In this document: positions 43,633 through 51,595 of the stretch, piece after piece
Layout of the letters: the number at the start of each line of letters is the position of its first letter
Numbering within the stretch: position 1 is the stretch's first letter
Made by a program: the position numbers and the translations under genes
Assembly (NCBI GenBank): GCA_024346835.1
Contig: AP024866.1
Location: forward strand, 1,984,001-2,048,000
DNA length: 64,000 nucleotides
Direction of reading: 5' to 3'
Source: Vibrio comitans
GTDB taxonomy: Bacteria > Pseudomonadota > Gammaproteobacteria > Enterobacterales > Vibrionaceae
Notes under the pieces: generated by a model
Told to the model about the DNA's origin: nothing
Database searches by the model: none
What the model saw: the letters and a program-made list of their open reading frames with translations, nothing else

Positions 43633-44119
43633 CGACAGGCTTCTCACCTAACCAGATATTCAATAACGCTTGCTTCTGACCGCCGCTATCTGCGAACTGA
43701 TAGATGACCTTGTCGTTGTGTTGAATTTGGATAGTGTTGTTGCGCTCAACTATGATCACCGTGTCGTCTTCTGACAGAGGAATCGAAAGGTTCTCAATAA
43801 GCCCTCGAATAATAAAATCATTGGTATCCAAAGCAGGATTCGAACCCTCTAGTGCTTCAATAAAAGCAGTGCCTACCTTTTGTTTAGAGAGTTGCTCCGG
43901 CAAAAATGTCATTACTAGAGCGTTATTCCCTTGTTGGTCACGCTTATGCTCAAGGTCGTAGTAGTCCACAAACCAGGTTGTTCTGGTGCCCTCAGCCACG
44001 GTTTCATAGTTGCTGTGACTCCATTTGGATTGTTCAGTATCGCTAAATACGGACTCTCCAGAAAAAGCGCCAAAGGAGATAACTGTTAAAGATAAGGTTA
44101 AAAATAATTTGAATTTCAT
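43610..44119 (-). CDS. Chalcone-isomerase-like secreted protein
   Basis: 169 residues with a signal peptide (KLFLTLSLTVISFGAFSG). The ending, KQALLNIWLGEKPVDDFLTQV, and the body (ALVMTFLPEQLSKQKVGTAFIEALEGS) match the bacterial chalcone isomerase-like fold (PF16036), which binds fatty acids or other small hydrophobic molecules and is rarely a true isomerase. A TetR-type operator lies immediately before the ATG, leaving no room for a normal Shine-Dalgarno. It heads a unit of coupled genes running to the DUF302 and DUF3332 genes. Confidence 0.65.
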   Translation of the reverse strand: MKFKLFLTLSLTVISFGAFSGESVFSDTEQSKWSHSNYETVAEGTRTTWFVDYYDLEHKRDQQGNNALVMTFLPEQLSKQKVGTAFIEALEGSNPALDTNDFIIRGLIENLSIPLSEDDTVIIVERNNTIQIQHNDKVIYQFADSGGQKQALLNIWLGEKPVDDFLTQV

Positions 44120-44121
44120 TC

Positions 44122-44135
44122 GTACCGACCAGTCT
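44122..44135. promoter_or_regulatory. NemR-like operator, copy 1
   Basis: GTACCGACCAGTCT (+ strand), 11 of 14 positions match the regulon consensus. It lies directly before the start codon at 44119, a site suited to road-block rather than promoter exclusion. Confidence 0.6.
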
Positions 44136-44178
44136 GTTTTTTATTTTGAGAAAAAATACAACTGAATAAGCCTAAGCG

Positions 44179-44850
44179 CTAGGCTACCAACCATCGCATC
44201 TTCTGTGATGTGATTCGCGAGACTCGAGATTCTTCACTCATAAACACTAATTTGTTAATCGCTGTGGCAACGACATTGGCCTCAATTGGCATATAGTTTT
44301 TCAGCTTACCCACCATCAATGGGTTAACTAGTTTCATTACACCTTGCAGCAATTTCTCGTCACTACGCTTTTCGTCTCTATCACCGGCCAGTGGTCCTGG
44401 TTGTAAAAAGGTGGTCCCAGTAAATCCAAGGGCCTCAATCTGCGCTTCCATATCTCCCTTACATCGCAAGTAATGGGACATGGCCTTAGTGTTCGCGCCC
44501 AAACAAGAAACTACATACAGTCGCTCAACACCCATTTTCTTCATTTTGGTAGCGATGTTTACCACCAGATCAACATCGATAGCCCTTAGGTTTTCTTTAC
44601 TGCCAGCTTTCTTCAGAGTAGTACCCAACGTAATGATGCCAACTGACGGTTGCACATTCATTTGGGGGCTCTCAGGCATACTCAAATCAGCAGTAATCCA
44701 TTGTTGTAATCTAGAATGTTCCATTTCTATCTTTCGACGTGAAAGACTAATAACCTGCGCGACTCTTACGTCTCGCAATAGAGACTCAAGGGTTTCTCGG
44801 CCTACTAGACCTGTTGCTCCGGCAATCACGATAGAAGTGTTCATTGTCAT
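44179..44850 (-). CDS. NAD(P)-binding Rossmann oxidoreductase (epimerase/dehydratase-like)
   Basis: 223 residues, atypical SDR. GATGLVG is the nucleotide-binding glycine motif (IVIAGATGLVGRETLESL), and VVSCLGANTKAMSHYLRCKGDMEAQIEALG contains a Ser/Tyr-like region with Lys of the YxxxK type (YLRCK). The rest resembles NAD(P)H-binding epimerase-like proteins such as YbjT. Function is not known; reductase activity is likely. ATG at 44850 has GAGAA upstream. The promoter has the regulon operator as its -35 half. Confidence 0.75.
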   Translation of the reverse strand: MTMNTSIVIAGATGLVGRETLESLLRDVRVAQVISLSRRKIEMEHSRLQQWITADLSMPESPQMNVQPSVGIITLGTTLKKAGSKENLRAIDVDLVVNIATKMKKMGVERLYVVSCLGANTKAMSHYLRCKGDMEAQIEALGFTGTTFLQPGPLAGDRDEKRSDEKLLQGVMKLVNPLMVGKLKNYMPIEANVVATAINKLVFMSEESRVSRITSQKMRWLVA

Positions 44851-44905
44851 GGGTTCTCACATTCAGCAGCGAGTTTTGGCTCGCTTGGATTTATGGGACG
44901 CATTA

Positions 44906-44934
44906 AATATAACCCAAACAAACCGACCGGTCTA
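44906..44934 (-). promoter_or_regulatory. NemR-like operator/promoter, copy 2 (before the Rossmann gene)
   Basis: Operator AAACCGACCGGTCT at 44920-44933. On the minus strand TAGACC (from 44934) is a -35 matching TTGACA at 4 of 6, exactly 17 bp from the -10 TATATT (44906-44911). Start codon at 44850. Confidence 0.85.
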
Positions 44935-44952
44935 GATGTTTATCACACTTTT

Positions 44953-44981
44953 TTATTAACAAACTGGACGGTCGGTATAAT
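44953..44981 (+). promoter_or_regulatory. Promoter of the tetR gene with operator copy 3
   Basis: -35-like TTATTA (44953-44958), 17-bp spacer, perfect -10 TATAAT (44976-44981). The spacer holds the operator variant TGGACGGTCGGTAT (44965-44978), giving autorepression. Confidence 0.8.
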
Positions 44982-45023
44982 TGCCTTTTACAATAGGCGC
45001 CTAGAACAAGTAAAGGTGATGAT

Positions 45024-45593
45024 ATGAAAGACTTAAGACAGAAACTATTAGACGTAGGTTTCGATCTGATTAGCGAACAAGGTTTTGCAGGCATAGGCCT
45101 AACCAAGATCTTAAATGAAGCAAACGCTACCAAGGGTTCTTTCTATCACCATTTCAAATCCAAAGAAGATTTCGGGACTACCCTGTTAACCGATTACTTC
45201 GAGGATCATCTAGAGACCTTAGAAAGCTACTTGATCGATACCGATAAAACGCCACAAGAACGCATCAAGGCATACTTCGACTACTGGTGCAGTGAGAAGC
45301 TTACTCACGATTATCAGATAAAATGCCTGGTAACCAAACTTTCCGGTGAGGTATCTGGCACTTCAAACCAGATGCAAAAAGCGATGAATGACGGCGCTGA
45401 GAAGGTAATATTAAGAATGAGCCAGTTCTTCAATCACGGCATCAAAGAGGGTCACTTTCATATGCAAGATGGCTATGAGACTGCTCGAACCATCTACGGG
45501 TTGTGGCTTGGAAGTACCTTGCTGGCCGCTATGCAGCAAGACCGCACCTTGTTAGATAACGCGATGAAAGAAACCATCAAGATCACCCAATAG
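45024..45593 (+). CDS. TetR-family repressor, NemR-like
   Basis: 189 residues. HTH: LLDVGFDLISEQGFAGIGLTKILNEANATKGSFYHHFKSKEDFG. The core KCLVTKLSGEV around Cys101 aligns with the redox-active Cys106 region of E. coli NemR (GCLTVKLSAEV), which senses quinones, glyoxal and reactive chlorine. The Lys that partners that Cys in NemR is not evident here (LWLGSTLLAAMQQDR). The operator family (TAGACC-N4-GGTCTA) is the same as NemR's. It controls itself and at least five nearby genes. AAAGG precedes the ATG. Divergent from the Rossmann gene. Confidence 0.88.
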   Translation: MKDLRQKLLDVGFDLISEQGFAGIGLTKILNEANATKGSFYHHFKSKEDFGTTLLTDYFEDHLETLESYLIDTDKTPQERIKAYFDYWCSEKLTHDYQIKCLVTKLSGEVSGTSNQMQKAMNDGAEKVILRMSQFFNHGIKEGHFHMQDGYETARTIYGLWLGSTLLAAMQQDRTLLDNAMKETIKITQ

Positions 45594-45594
45594 T

Positions 45595-45626
45595 AAAAAG
45601 GCTCATCCACATGGATGAGCCTTTTT
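45595..45626. terminator. Bidirectional terminator between tetR and the small membrane protein gene
   Basis: Perfect 14-bp stem AAAAAGGCTCATCC / GGATGAGCCTTTTT with an ACAT loop; T-run in both orientations. Confidence 0.95.
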
Positions 45627-45628
45627 GA

Positions 45629-46120
45629 TTATTCCATTCTATCTAAGATAGATTGAGGTATCACTGTATCAACTGGGATATATTGCCCAACATCCATCAG
45701 TGAAAAAATAAAGTAAGCCGCACCGCTCCAAAACAATATCGATACGATCAGTAAGCCAAAGGTTTTGACTGCGCTTTGATGCAACCTCTTTGAAACAAAG
45801 GTATAGCTAGGTATACCCACCAGCACCGGAGCTAGTATAGCCGCCACCACCTGACCATATCGGTTCCAGCGCTGCATAAAGCGCTTGAGTTTAGGTCGGA
45901 AAACAACCGGCTTGTTGCGCTTGAGTAATGCTAGATTGAGTGGTCCAAGCCTCCAACCCACATAAGCTGCAATAAGTGCAGGTAGCATGTTAAACAACAG
46001 CATCTCAGGATAGGAGTAAGACATTACAGCCGCAATAGCTGGGCCAGAATAGGTTTTCCACAGACTCAAAAGCACCATGGTCAGGGCGACGATGAGGTAG
46101 GTTTCCACAATAGTCGACAT
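45629..46120 (-). CDS. Small four-span membrane protein of the right sulfatase cassette
   Basis: 163 residues with four membrane spans (about 8-20, 35-55, 90-105, 120-140) and a basic linker LLKRNKPVVFRPKLKRFMQRWNRYG, perhaps facing the cytoplasm. It resembles small-multidrug-export/DedA-type proteins in pattern only. The ATG overlaps the stop of the maturase by one base (TAATG), so the genes are coupled. No copy in the left cassette. Function unknown. Confidence 0.7.
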   Translation of the reverse strand: MSTIVETYLIVALTMVLLSLWKTYSGPAIAAVMSYSYPEMLLFNMLPALIAAYVGWRLGPLNLALLKRNKPVVFRPKLKRFMQRWNRYGQVVAAILAPVLVGIPSYTFVSKRLHQSAVKTFGLLIVSILFWSGAAYFIFSLMDVGQYIPVDTVIPQSILDRME

Positions 46121-47355
46121 TATCGTTCTCCAAGTGAGATGTTATTGCGAGTCAGAATTTGGCTAACAATAGGGTCGATATGTTTAAAAAATTTAAGCCA
46201 ACCGGCACATAAATAGTTTAGACCCTCTTCACCATCCATACTCTTAATGATGCGATTTTTAGGGCACTCCCCATGACAAGCAAACTTGTATCCACAAGCC
46301 ATGCATTGCTTGGGCAGCGACTTTTGTTTAGCGAAGCCAAAGTCCTGCTGGCGCTGGGAAAAAGCCAATTTTTTAAGCTCGTTTTGCTCAAAGTTGCCCA
46401 ATTTGAACTGCTCAAACACATAGTGATCACACGAGTACACATCACCGTTGGGTTCTACGGCTAAGCCTTTCCCGCAGATCTCGCTTAGGGTGCACATACT
46501 GCTCTGTTGCCCCGCCCACACTGCGAAAAAGTTATCAAAATAAGGAATAAAAACCTTGCCGAAATCCTTAGCCAGCCATTCGTTAAAAACAGCAATTAAG
46601 AACTCTCCCCATTGCTCAGCAGCAAGGCTCCACGGGGTCACGATTTGGGTGCTCACTGGGATAATCGACATAGCCCCATAGCTGTGCCACTTACCCTTGA
46701 TAGGCGCATCAAGTTTGTCCACCACTGGAATAAACTGCATCTGTGAAGGCGAAACCTCATCACGAAGAAAACGATACACCTCTATAGGGTGCGTGCTTAC
46801 CAAGTCGTTAACACAAGTAAGGGTGGCAAATTTAACCTTGTGTTTCTTTAGCAGCTGGATCCCGCGCCATGTCTGCTTAAAGGTGCCACGCCCTGCTCTA
46901 TTGGTTCGGTAGCGATTATGGATATGCTCAGGGCCGTCGATACTGACGCCAACTACAAACTCATTTCGTTTAAAAAACTGACACCAATCATCATTTAAAA
47001 GCGTTGCGTTAGTTTGAATATCATTGGTAATAGTGGAATATTCTGGACAGTATTTTTTCTGTAACTCAACGACTCTCTCAAAGTAATCAACACCGAGCAG
47101 AGTCGGTTCACCGCCATGCCAAGAAAAGATGATCTCTGGCGTATTCTGAGCCTCAATATACTGCTTCACATACGCTTCAAGACGATCGCCAGACATGATC
47201 TCAGAGTCAGTCTTTGAGTAGTTAAGCAGCTCTTTCTTACCCAAGTAGTAGCAGTAACTGCAGTCGATATTACATACCGCACCGATTGGCTTTGCCAATG
47301 CTTGCATCTTGGTATGGGCCCTGCCGTTAAACTGAGGTGCAATTAAGTTGGTCAT
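46120..47355 (-). CDS. Anaerobic sulfatase-maturating enzyme (radical SAM/SPASM), right copy
   Basis: 411 residues. Radical SAM motif at Cys28-Cys32-Cys35 (GAVCNIDCSYCYYLGK) and SPASM cysteines as in the left copy: CTLSEICGKGLAVEPNG, CMACGYKFACHGECPKNR, YLCAGWL. Makes formylglycine in the sulfatase. About two-thirds identical to the left copy by eye. It has its own promoter carrying the NemR-like operator, and is coupled to the small membrane protein gene. Confidence 0.93.
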   Translation of the reverse strand: MTNLIAPQFNGRAHTKMQALAKPIGAVCNIDCSYCYYLGKKELLNYSKTDSEIMSGDRLEAYVKQYIEAQNTPEIIFSWHGGEPTLLGVDYFERVVELQKKYCPEYSTITNDIQTNATLLNDDWCQFFKRNEFVVGVSIDGPEHIHNRYRTNRAGRGTFKQTWRGIQLLKKHKVKFATLTCVNDLVSTHPIEVYRFLRDEVSPSQMQFIPVVDKLDAPIKGKWHSYGAMSIIPVSTQIVTPWSLAAEQWGEFLIAVFNEWLAKDFGKVFIPYFDNFFAVWAGQQSSMCTLSEICGKGLAVEPNGDVYSCDHYVFEQFKLGNFEQNELKKLAFSQRQQDFGFAKQKSLPKQCMACGYKFACHGECPKNRIIKSMDGEEGLNYLCAGWLKFFKHIDPIVSQILTRNNISLGER

Positions 47356-47415
47356 CGTTGTCTCCGAGTTTGGAGCTTCCCTCTCAATCCATCCATTGCC
47401 TTAGCTGATAACAAC

Positions 47416-47444
47416 AGAATACAACAAACAGACCGGTTGGTCTA
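47416..47444 (-). promoter_or_regulatory. NemR-like operator/promoter, copy 4 (before the right maturase gene)
   Basis: Operator AGACCGGTTGGTCT at 47430-47443, perfect 5-bp arms. -35 TAGACC from 47444, 17-bp spacer, -10 TATTCT (47416-47421). The start codon is at 47355. Confidence 0.88.
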
Positions 47445-47454
47445 GTAATTGTAT

Positions 47455-47488
47455 AAAGAAAACCCTCTAGTCAGAAACCAGAGGGTTT
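47455..47488 (-). terminator. Terminator of the right sulfatase gene
   Basis: AAACCCTCT (47460-47468) pairs with AGAGGGTTT (47480-47488); on the minus strand TTTTCTTT follows. It separates the sulfatase unit from the maturase promoter. Confidence 0.8.
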
Positions 47489-47500
47489 AAGGGGTGCTAA

Positions 47501-49273
47501 TTAGTGCGACATGGTGTGGCCAGCCGCACCTAGCCACGGATTCCAATCTTCTGCTACATCTACAATTCCATGCTCGGCTTTGTACTGCTTATAAAGTGAC
47601 ATCATAGAGTTGAAGATCTCAGGGTGCTTATCCTCTAGAGGAACAGACTCTGCTGGATCCTGCTTGATGTTATACAAATGCCATTCGCCGTCACCGTACA
47701 TACCAGTTCTTAGCTTCATCAGCTTGTAATCACCTTGAATCACAAAGCCATTGCCAAACAATTCAAACGCAAACCAATCGCTGTCACTGCGCACCGTATC
47801 AGCTTTGCCTGATAGAAATGGCGTCATCGACACACCCGATGGCAAAGCAACCTTACGGTTTTGATAGGTTTCACCCGGATGAGCCACGCCAGCATAATCT
47901 AAGATAGTCATAGGCAAGTCTTTCACACTCAAGGTTGTGTTAGACATCTCGCCCTGCTTATCAAAGCCAGTGTCACTTGGCGGTGACATAATCAAAGGAA
48001 CACGAACGCCACCTTCAGAGACAAACCATTTCCACCACTGTAGTGGGCCTGTTGTCGCATTTGCCCACTCGATACCGAGCTGTCGGCTCGAGCTTGAAGT
48101 GCCGATCGCCTCATCAGACATGTCGAAGTGATCTTCAGTCCAATCTTTCCAAAGATCGTTCGCCAAAGGTCCCATCGCGTCTGCACCCTCTGGGCCATTG
48201 TCTGGCATATAAATAACCAAAGTATTGTCTAACTCACCTGTCTCACGCAGGTAATCAAGTAGGCGACCAATGTAGAAATCCTGAGCTTCAATCATGGCAG
48301 CATAGGTCGCCATCAAACGCGCCTGGGTTTTCTTCTCTGCATCCGTTAGGTCATCCCATTTCTTCACAATAGGATTTGCATCAGGGAAAGGCGTATTCTC
48401 TTTATAAACGCCTGCCTCTATCATCTGCTCATAGCGCTGTTTTTTAAGCCCGTCATAGCCAAGCTCTTCATACATTTCAGTGTATTTATCGATAAGCGCT
48501 GATGGAGCCTGCAATGGGAAGTGTGCCGTCGTTAATGCCAGATAACCAAAGAATGGCTTGCCAGATTCTCGACCTTGCTCGATATACTCAATCATCTTTC
48601 CTGTATAGAGATCATCAGAGTAAATGCCTTTCACACGCTCAACTTGCTCTCCGTTCTCGAAGAATTTTTGCTTGGTCAATGGTGGTTGCTTGCCCTCTGC
48701 CAGTGCTTTTTGTGCCACTTTCACCGATGGATACATATCGGTGTCATCCCAGTGCGCAGAACCACCCGAGTAGACACCGAAGGTTTGCTCAAAACCCCAA
48801 TCTTGTGGTGGGTGACCATGACCACCACCAGAACCTAGATGCCATTTACCGGCGTGGTAGGTGTTATAGCCGCTATCACGCAGAAGCTCGGTAATGGTTA
48901 CCGCATTTCGGGTTAGGTAACCCTCGTAGCCTTTCTTACCCTTTGATGGCGGATAGATGGAATAGTCAAACGAGCCTAGACCAACCTCAATACTGTTTGC
49001 ACCGGTAAACAATTGACCGCGTGTTACTGAAGATACAGGAGAAGCATGGAAGTTATTAAAGCGAATCCCCTCTTGTGCCAATGAGTTTAGCGTTGGGGTG
49101 TTGATCTCTGAGCCAAATGGCTGCAAGTCACCCATACCTATGTCATCACCCACGATAAGCAGGATGTTTGGTTGCTTTTGCTCAGTCGTAGCCTCTGCAG
49201 ACGCTGCCCCAATAGCTGGATAAGCAATAAAAGGAACAACTAGGCCAAGGCTAATTACGATTTTATTTTTCAT
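47501..49273 (-). CDS. Periplasmic sulfatase, serine-type with atypical motif (right copy)
   Basis: 590 residues, signal peptide MKNKIVISLGLVVPFIAYPAIGAA. Metal-site residues VGDDIGMGD, KWHLGSG and DNGPEGAD are present. The formylglycine motif is S81-S82-V83-T84-R85, again with Val for Pro and Thr for Ser. Roughly four of five residues agree with the left copy. Start overlaps the DUF4345 stop by one base (TAATG). A C-terminal tail (WLGAAGHTMSH) differs. Activity on an alkyl or aryl sulfate ester is likely but unproven. Confidence 0.9.
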   Translation of the reverse strand: MKNKIVISLGLVVPFIAYPAIGAASAEATTEQKQPNILLIVGDDIGMGDLQPFGSEINTPTLNSLAQEGIRFNNFHASPVSSVTRGQLFTGANSIEVGLGSFDYSIYPPSKGKKGYEGYLTRNAVTITELLRDSGYNTYHAGKWHLGSGGGHGHPPQDWGFEQTFGVYSGGSAHWDDTDMYPSVKVAQKALAEGKQPPLTKQKFFENGEQVERVKGIYSDDLYTGKMIEYIEQGRESGKPFFGYLALTTAHFPLQAPSALIDKYTEMYEELGYDGLKKQRYEQMIEAGVYKENTPFPDANPIVKKWDDLTDAEKKTQARLMATYAAMIEAQDFYIGRLLDYLRETGELDNTLVIYMPDNGPEGADAMGPLANDLWKDWTEDHFDMSDEAIGTSSSSRQLGIEWANATTGPLQWWKWFVSEGGVRVPLIMSPPSDTGFDKQGEMSNTTLSVKDLPMTILDYAGVAHPGETYQNRKVALPSGVSMTPFLSGKADTVRSDSDWFAFELFGNGFVIQGDYKLMKLRTGMYGDGEWHLYNIKQDPAESVPLEDKHPEIFNSMMSLYKQYKAEHGIVDVAEDWNPWLGAAGHTMSH

Positions 49274-49677
49274 TACGCTTCTCCCGCAATCATTTCTTGT
49301 CGTTGTTTCTGGTCGTTCTCTTGTTTGATAAACCAGTAAGCAACAGACGCAAGGAGCAGTTCTGTAGCGGTATAGCCAAGCAGGATAGCATTTGGCATAC
49401 CATCAAAATTGATACTCAAGATTCGAGCTATAGACAATCCCCCCATGAAAGCCACTAGGCTATAAAGACCAGCTTGAGTAAGCTTTGAATTAAAGGCAGC
49501 CATTAGCCAAAAGATGCCCATTGCGGTGTATAAGCCCATAATGGCGCGGAAGATGTTGATCATCTCAACGCTGTTCATCTCTACGCCAAACAGGAAGCTT
49601 GGTAGAAAACCGTATGACAGTGCCACTGGGAAGATCCCGATAGCTGCCATCAATAGAAATAGATTTTGTTTCTTCAT
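49273..49677 (-). CDS. DUF4345-like small membrane protein (right copy)
   Basis: 134 residues from ATG 49677 with MKKQNLFLLMAAIGIFPVALSYGFLPSFLFG, four membrane spans, and the same FRAIMGLY and ARILSI blocks as the left copy. The frame could start further up but those residues are not family-like. 111 bases downstream of the alcohol dehydrogenase and coupled to the sulfatase. Confidence 0.78.
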   Translation of the reverse strand: MKKQNLFLLMAAIGIFPVALSYGFLPSFLFGVEMNSVEMINIFRAIMGLYTAMGIFWLMAAFNSKLTQAGLYSLVAFMGGLSIARILSINFDGMPNAILLGYTATELLLASVAYWFIKQENDQKQRQEMIAGEA

Positions 49678-49788
49678 GATAAGAACTCTTTTAACCGTTA
49701 AATGCTCTTTCAAGACATTTAACTTCACTAAAAAAAGTGTCAGTCCTTTGACAAAAAGCTCTTCCCTAAACAATGGAAACGAAAGGGG

Positions 49789-50970
49789 TTAGATTACCGC
49801 TTCGATGATGCTATCGATGTGGTTATCCGCGATTGGGTAGAACTGGAAGCAGATGTCTTTTTTGATAGCTTCAACAATTCGCACCTTCTGCTCTGACTCG
49901 ATCTGCCACTGCTTGAAGTTAGTGATAGCACCTGTCTCAATCTGGAATTCTTTCAGCTTGTTTACAATGCGTGCGTAAATCATCTCATCAGTACCAGAGC
50001 GCTCAACCGACATAGCCTCAGCCAGTTTATCTGCCTTGGTGATATAAAACTCAGGTAGCGCTTCAATAACCACTGGCATTAGAACCGTGTTCGCATCACC
50101 GTGAGGTATATGACTGATGGCGCCAAACGCGTGGGCAACGTTATGGATTGGAATACCACCTAGCGATGAATAGAACGCGGAGATAGCCATGGTGCTTGCC
50201 TGAAGAAGGTTTGCACGTGCTTCAATGTTCGCAGGATCGTTAATCGCAATAGGCAGGTTAGTCATGATTAGCTTAGTTGCCTGCATTGCGTAGGCATCAG
50301 TAAATGCGTTGCTCATTGGAGAAACCAATGCTTCTACCGCGTGTGTCAGCGCATCCATACCCGTCGAACGAGTAAGGCTTGCTGGCAACTTAGTGGTTAG
50401 CGCAGGATCAAGCACTGCGATATCCGACTCTAGGCCTGAAACCACTAGGCTTGCTTTGATGTTCTCTTTCTCGTTAAAGAACACAGCAATTGGCGATGCT
50501 TCAGCACCTGTACCTGCAGTGGTTGGCACAGCAATATGAGGAACCTTAATGTCTTGGTTGTTTGGCCAAACTTCCATATGACCGCCACCAGCAATCACTT
50601 CACGGATGTCATTAATGCCCTTGTGCATTGCGTACTTCACGCCTTTAGAAGCATCGATTACGCTACCACCACCGATAGATAGAATGCCGTCTGCACCTAT
50701 CTTGCGGGTAAATTCGATTGCTGCATTGATGTTGTCACATGAAGCATCTGCTTCGATATCAGTGTAAACGCCAGCTATCTCTACTTGAGATTGAGCTGCG
50801 AATACCTCACCAAACTTCTCAACAAAACCCAACGACTCTAATCCTTTATCTGTAAATAGCACTACTTTCTTTGCGCCGATGCGCTCAAACAAAGCAGGGA
50901 TATCTTGAATTCCATTTTCATGAGCATGAATGATAGTTTTAAGATTAAAGCTAAAGTTTGTTGTTGCCAT
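49789..50970 (-). CDS. Iron-containing (group III) alcohol dehydrogenase
   Basis: 393 residues from ATG 50970, with AGAGG 8 bases upstream; a GTG three codons earlier overlaps that site. Nucleotide-binding GGGSVIDASKG, then the metal-binding set: GMDALTHAVEAL (Asp, His), and HNVAHAFGAISHIPHGDAN (two His). Reduces or oxidises alcohol/aldehyde with NAD(P). Transcribed from a promoter with the NemR-like operator. With the aldehyde dehydrogenase it would take an alcohol to an acid. Confidence 0.92.
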   Translation of the reverse strand: MATTNFSFNLKTIIHAHENGIQDIPALFERIGAKKVVLFTDKGLESLGFVEKFGEVFAAQSQVEIAGVYTDIEADASCDNINAAIEFTRKIGADGILSIGGGSVIDASKGVKYAMHKGINDIREVIAGGGHMEVWPNNQDIKVPHIAVPTTAGTGAEASPIAVFFNEKENIKASLVVSGLESDIAVLDPALTTKLPASLTRSTGMDALTHAVEALVSPMSNAFTDAYAMQATKLIMTNLPIAINDPANIEARANLLQASTMAISAFYSSLGGIPIHNVAHAFGAISHIPHGDANTVLMPVVIEALPEFYITKADKLAEAMSVERSGTDEMIYARIVNKLKEFQIETGAITNFKQWQIESEQKVRIVEAIKKDICFQFYPIADNHIDSIIEAVI

Positions 50971-50998
50971 TATGGTCACCTCTTGATTGGTTGCAGTT

Positions 50999-51027
50999 AC
51001 AATACCACCGACAGACCAGTCGGTCTA
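50999..51027 (-). promoter_or_regulatory. NemR-like operator/promoter, copy 5 (before the alcohol dehydrogenase)
   Basis: Operator AGACCAGTCGGTCT at 51013-51026. -35 TAGACC from 51027, 17-bp spacer, -10 TATTGT (50999-51004), start codon 28 bases further at 50970. Confidence 0.88.
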
Positions 51028-51121
51028 GTGGTAATTTCAAGTTTACTAGTACATGGATCCGCAAAGCGACATGTAACTGCTTAAGTTTTGAAAGTTAAAT
51101 TATTGAATTAAATAAGGTTAA

Positions 51122-51565
51122 TTAACGAAGATGTGCTGGTACTTTTGTCTTATCTCGCGTCACATAATAATAGAGATACAGCAGTGAATAGAGGGTAACG
51201 AAGCCATCGAGGGCTAATACTCCACTCCATCCCCAGAACCAGGAATACTCATTTACACACACGTTGTAGATAAAAAGGCCTACGAACATCGCCTTTTCAA
51301 AGCCACTGTAGATCATGGTGGATGTACGCAGTGGTTTCACGTAAGCCGAAACCATAAGTAGCACACCAATACAGCCTACCATCACTCCCCAGTGTTGATA
51401 CGTGCCTTGCAGATACTCTTTATTTACCATCATCTCTTCACTGTATGAGAATAGGTTAACCATACTCCACTCTGGCGCAATGAAGGTGGCAAATGCGGTG
51501 GCAGTCAGGAAGCCCGTCAAAAGCAGGTAGCCACGTACGGTCTTTTCAAAAAAACGTTCTAACAT
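51122..51565 (-). CDS. Four-span membrane protein downstream of the aldehyde dehydrogenase
   Basis: 147 residues with about four membrane spans (GYLLLTGFLTATAFATFIAP, GVMVGCIGVLLMVSAYV, AMFVGLFIYNVCV, LALDGFVTLYSLLYLYYYV). Aromatic-rich and basic at the C-terminus. 30 bases after the aldehyde dehydrogenase stop, so in that operon. No family recognised. Confidence 0.68.
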   Translation of the reverse strand: MLERFFEKTVRGYLLLTGFLTATAFATFIAPEWSMVNLFSYSEEMMVNKEYLQGTYQHWGVMVGCIGVLLMVSAYVKPLRTSTMIYSGFEKAMFVGLFIYNVCVNEYSWFWGWSGVLALDGFVTLYSLLYLYYYVTRDKTKVPAHLR

Positions 51566-51595
51566 AGTCTTTGTCTCTTGGTTAATAACTACCGA

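Noticed and set aside
44480..44935. 151-codon + strand frame opposite the Rossmann oxidoreductase gene
   Set aside because: Antisense to a clear GATGLVG protein and it would run over two promoter/operator sites.
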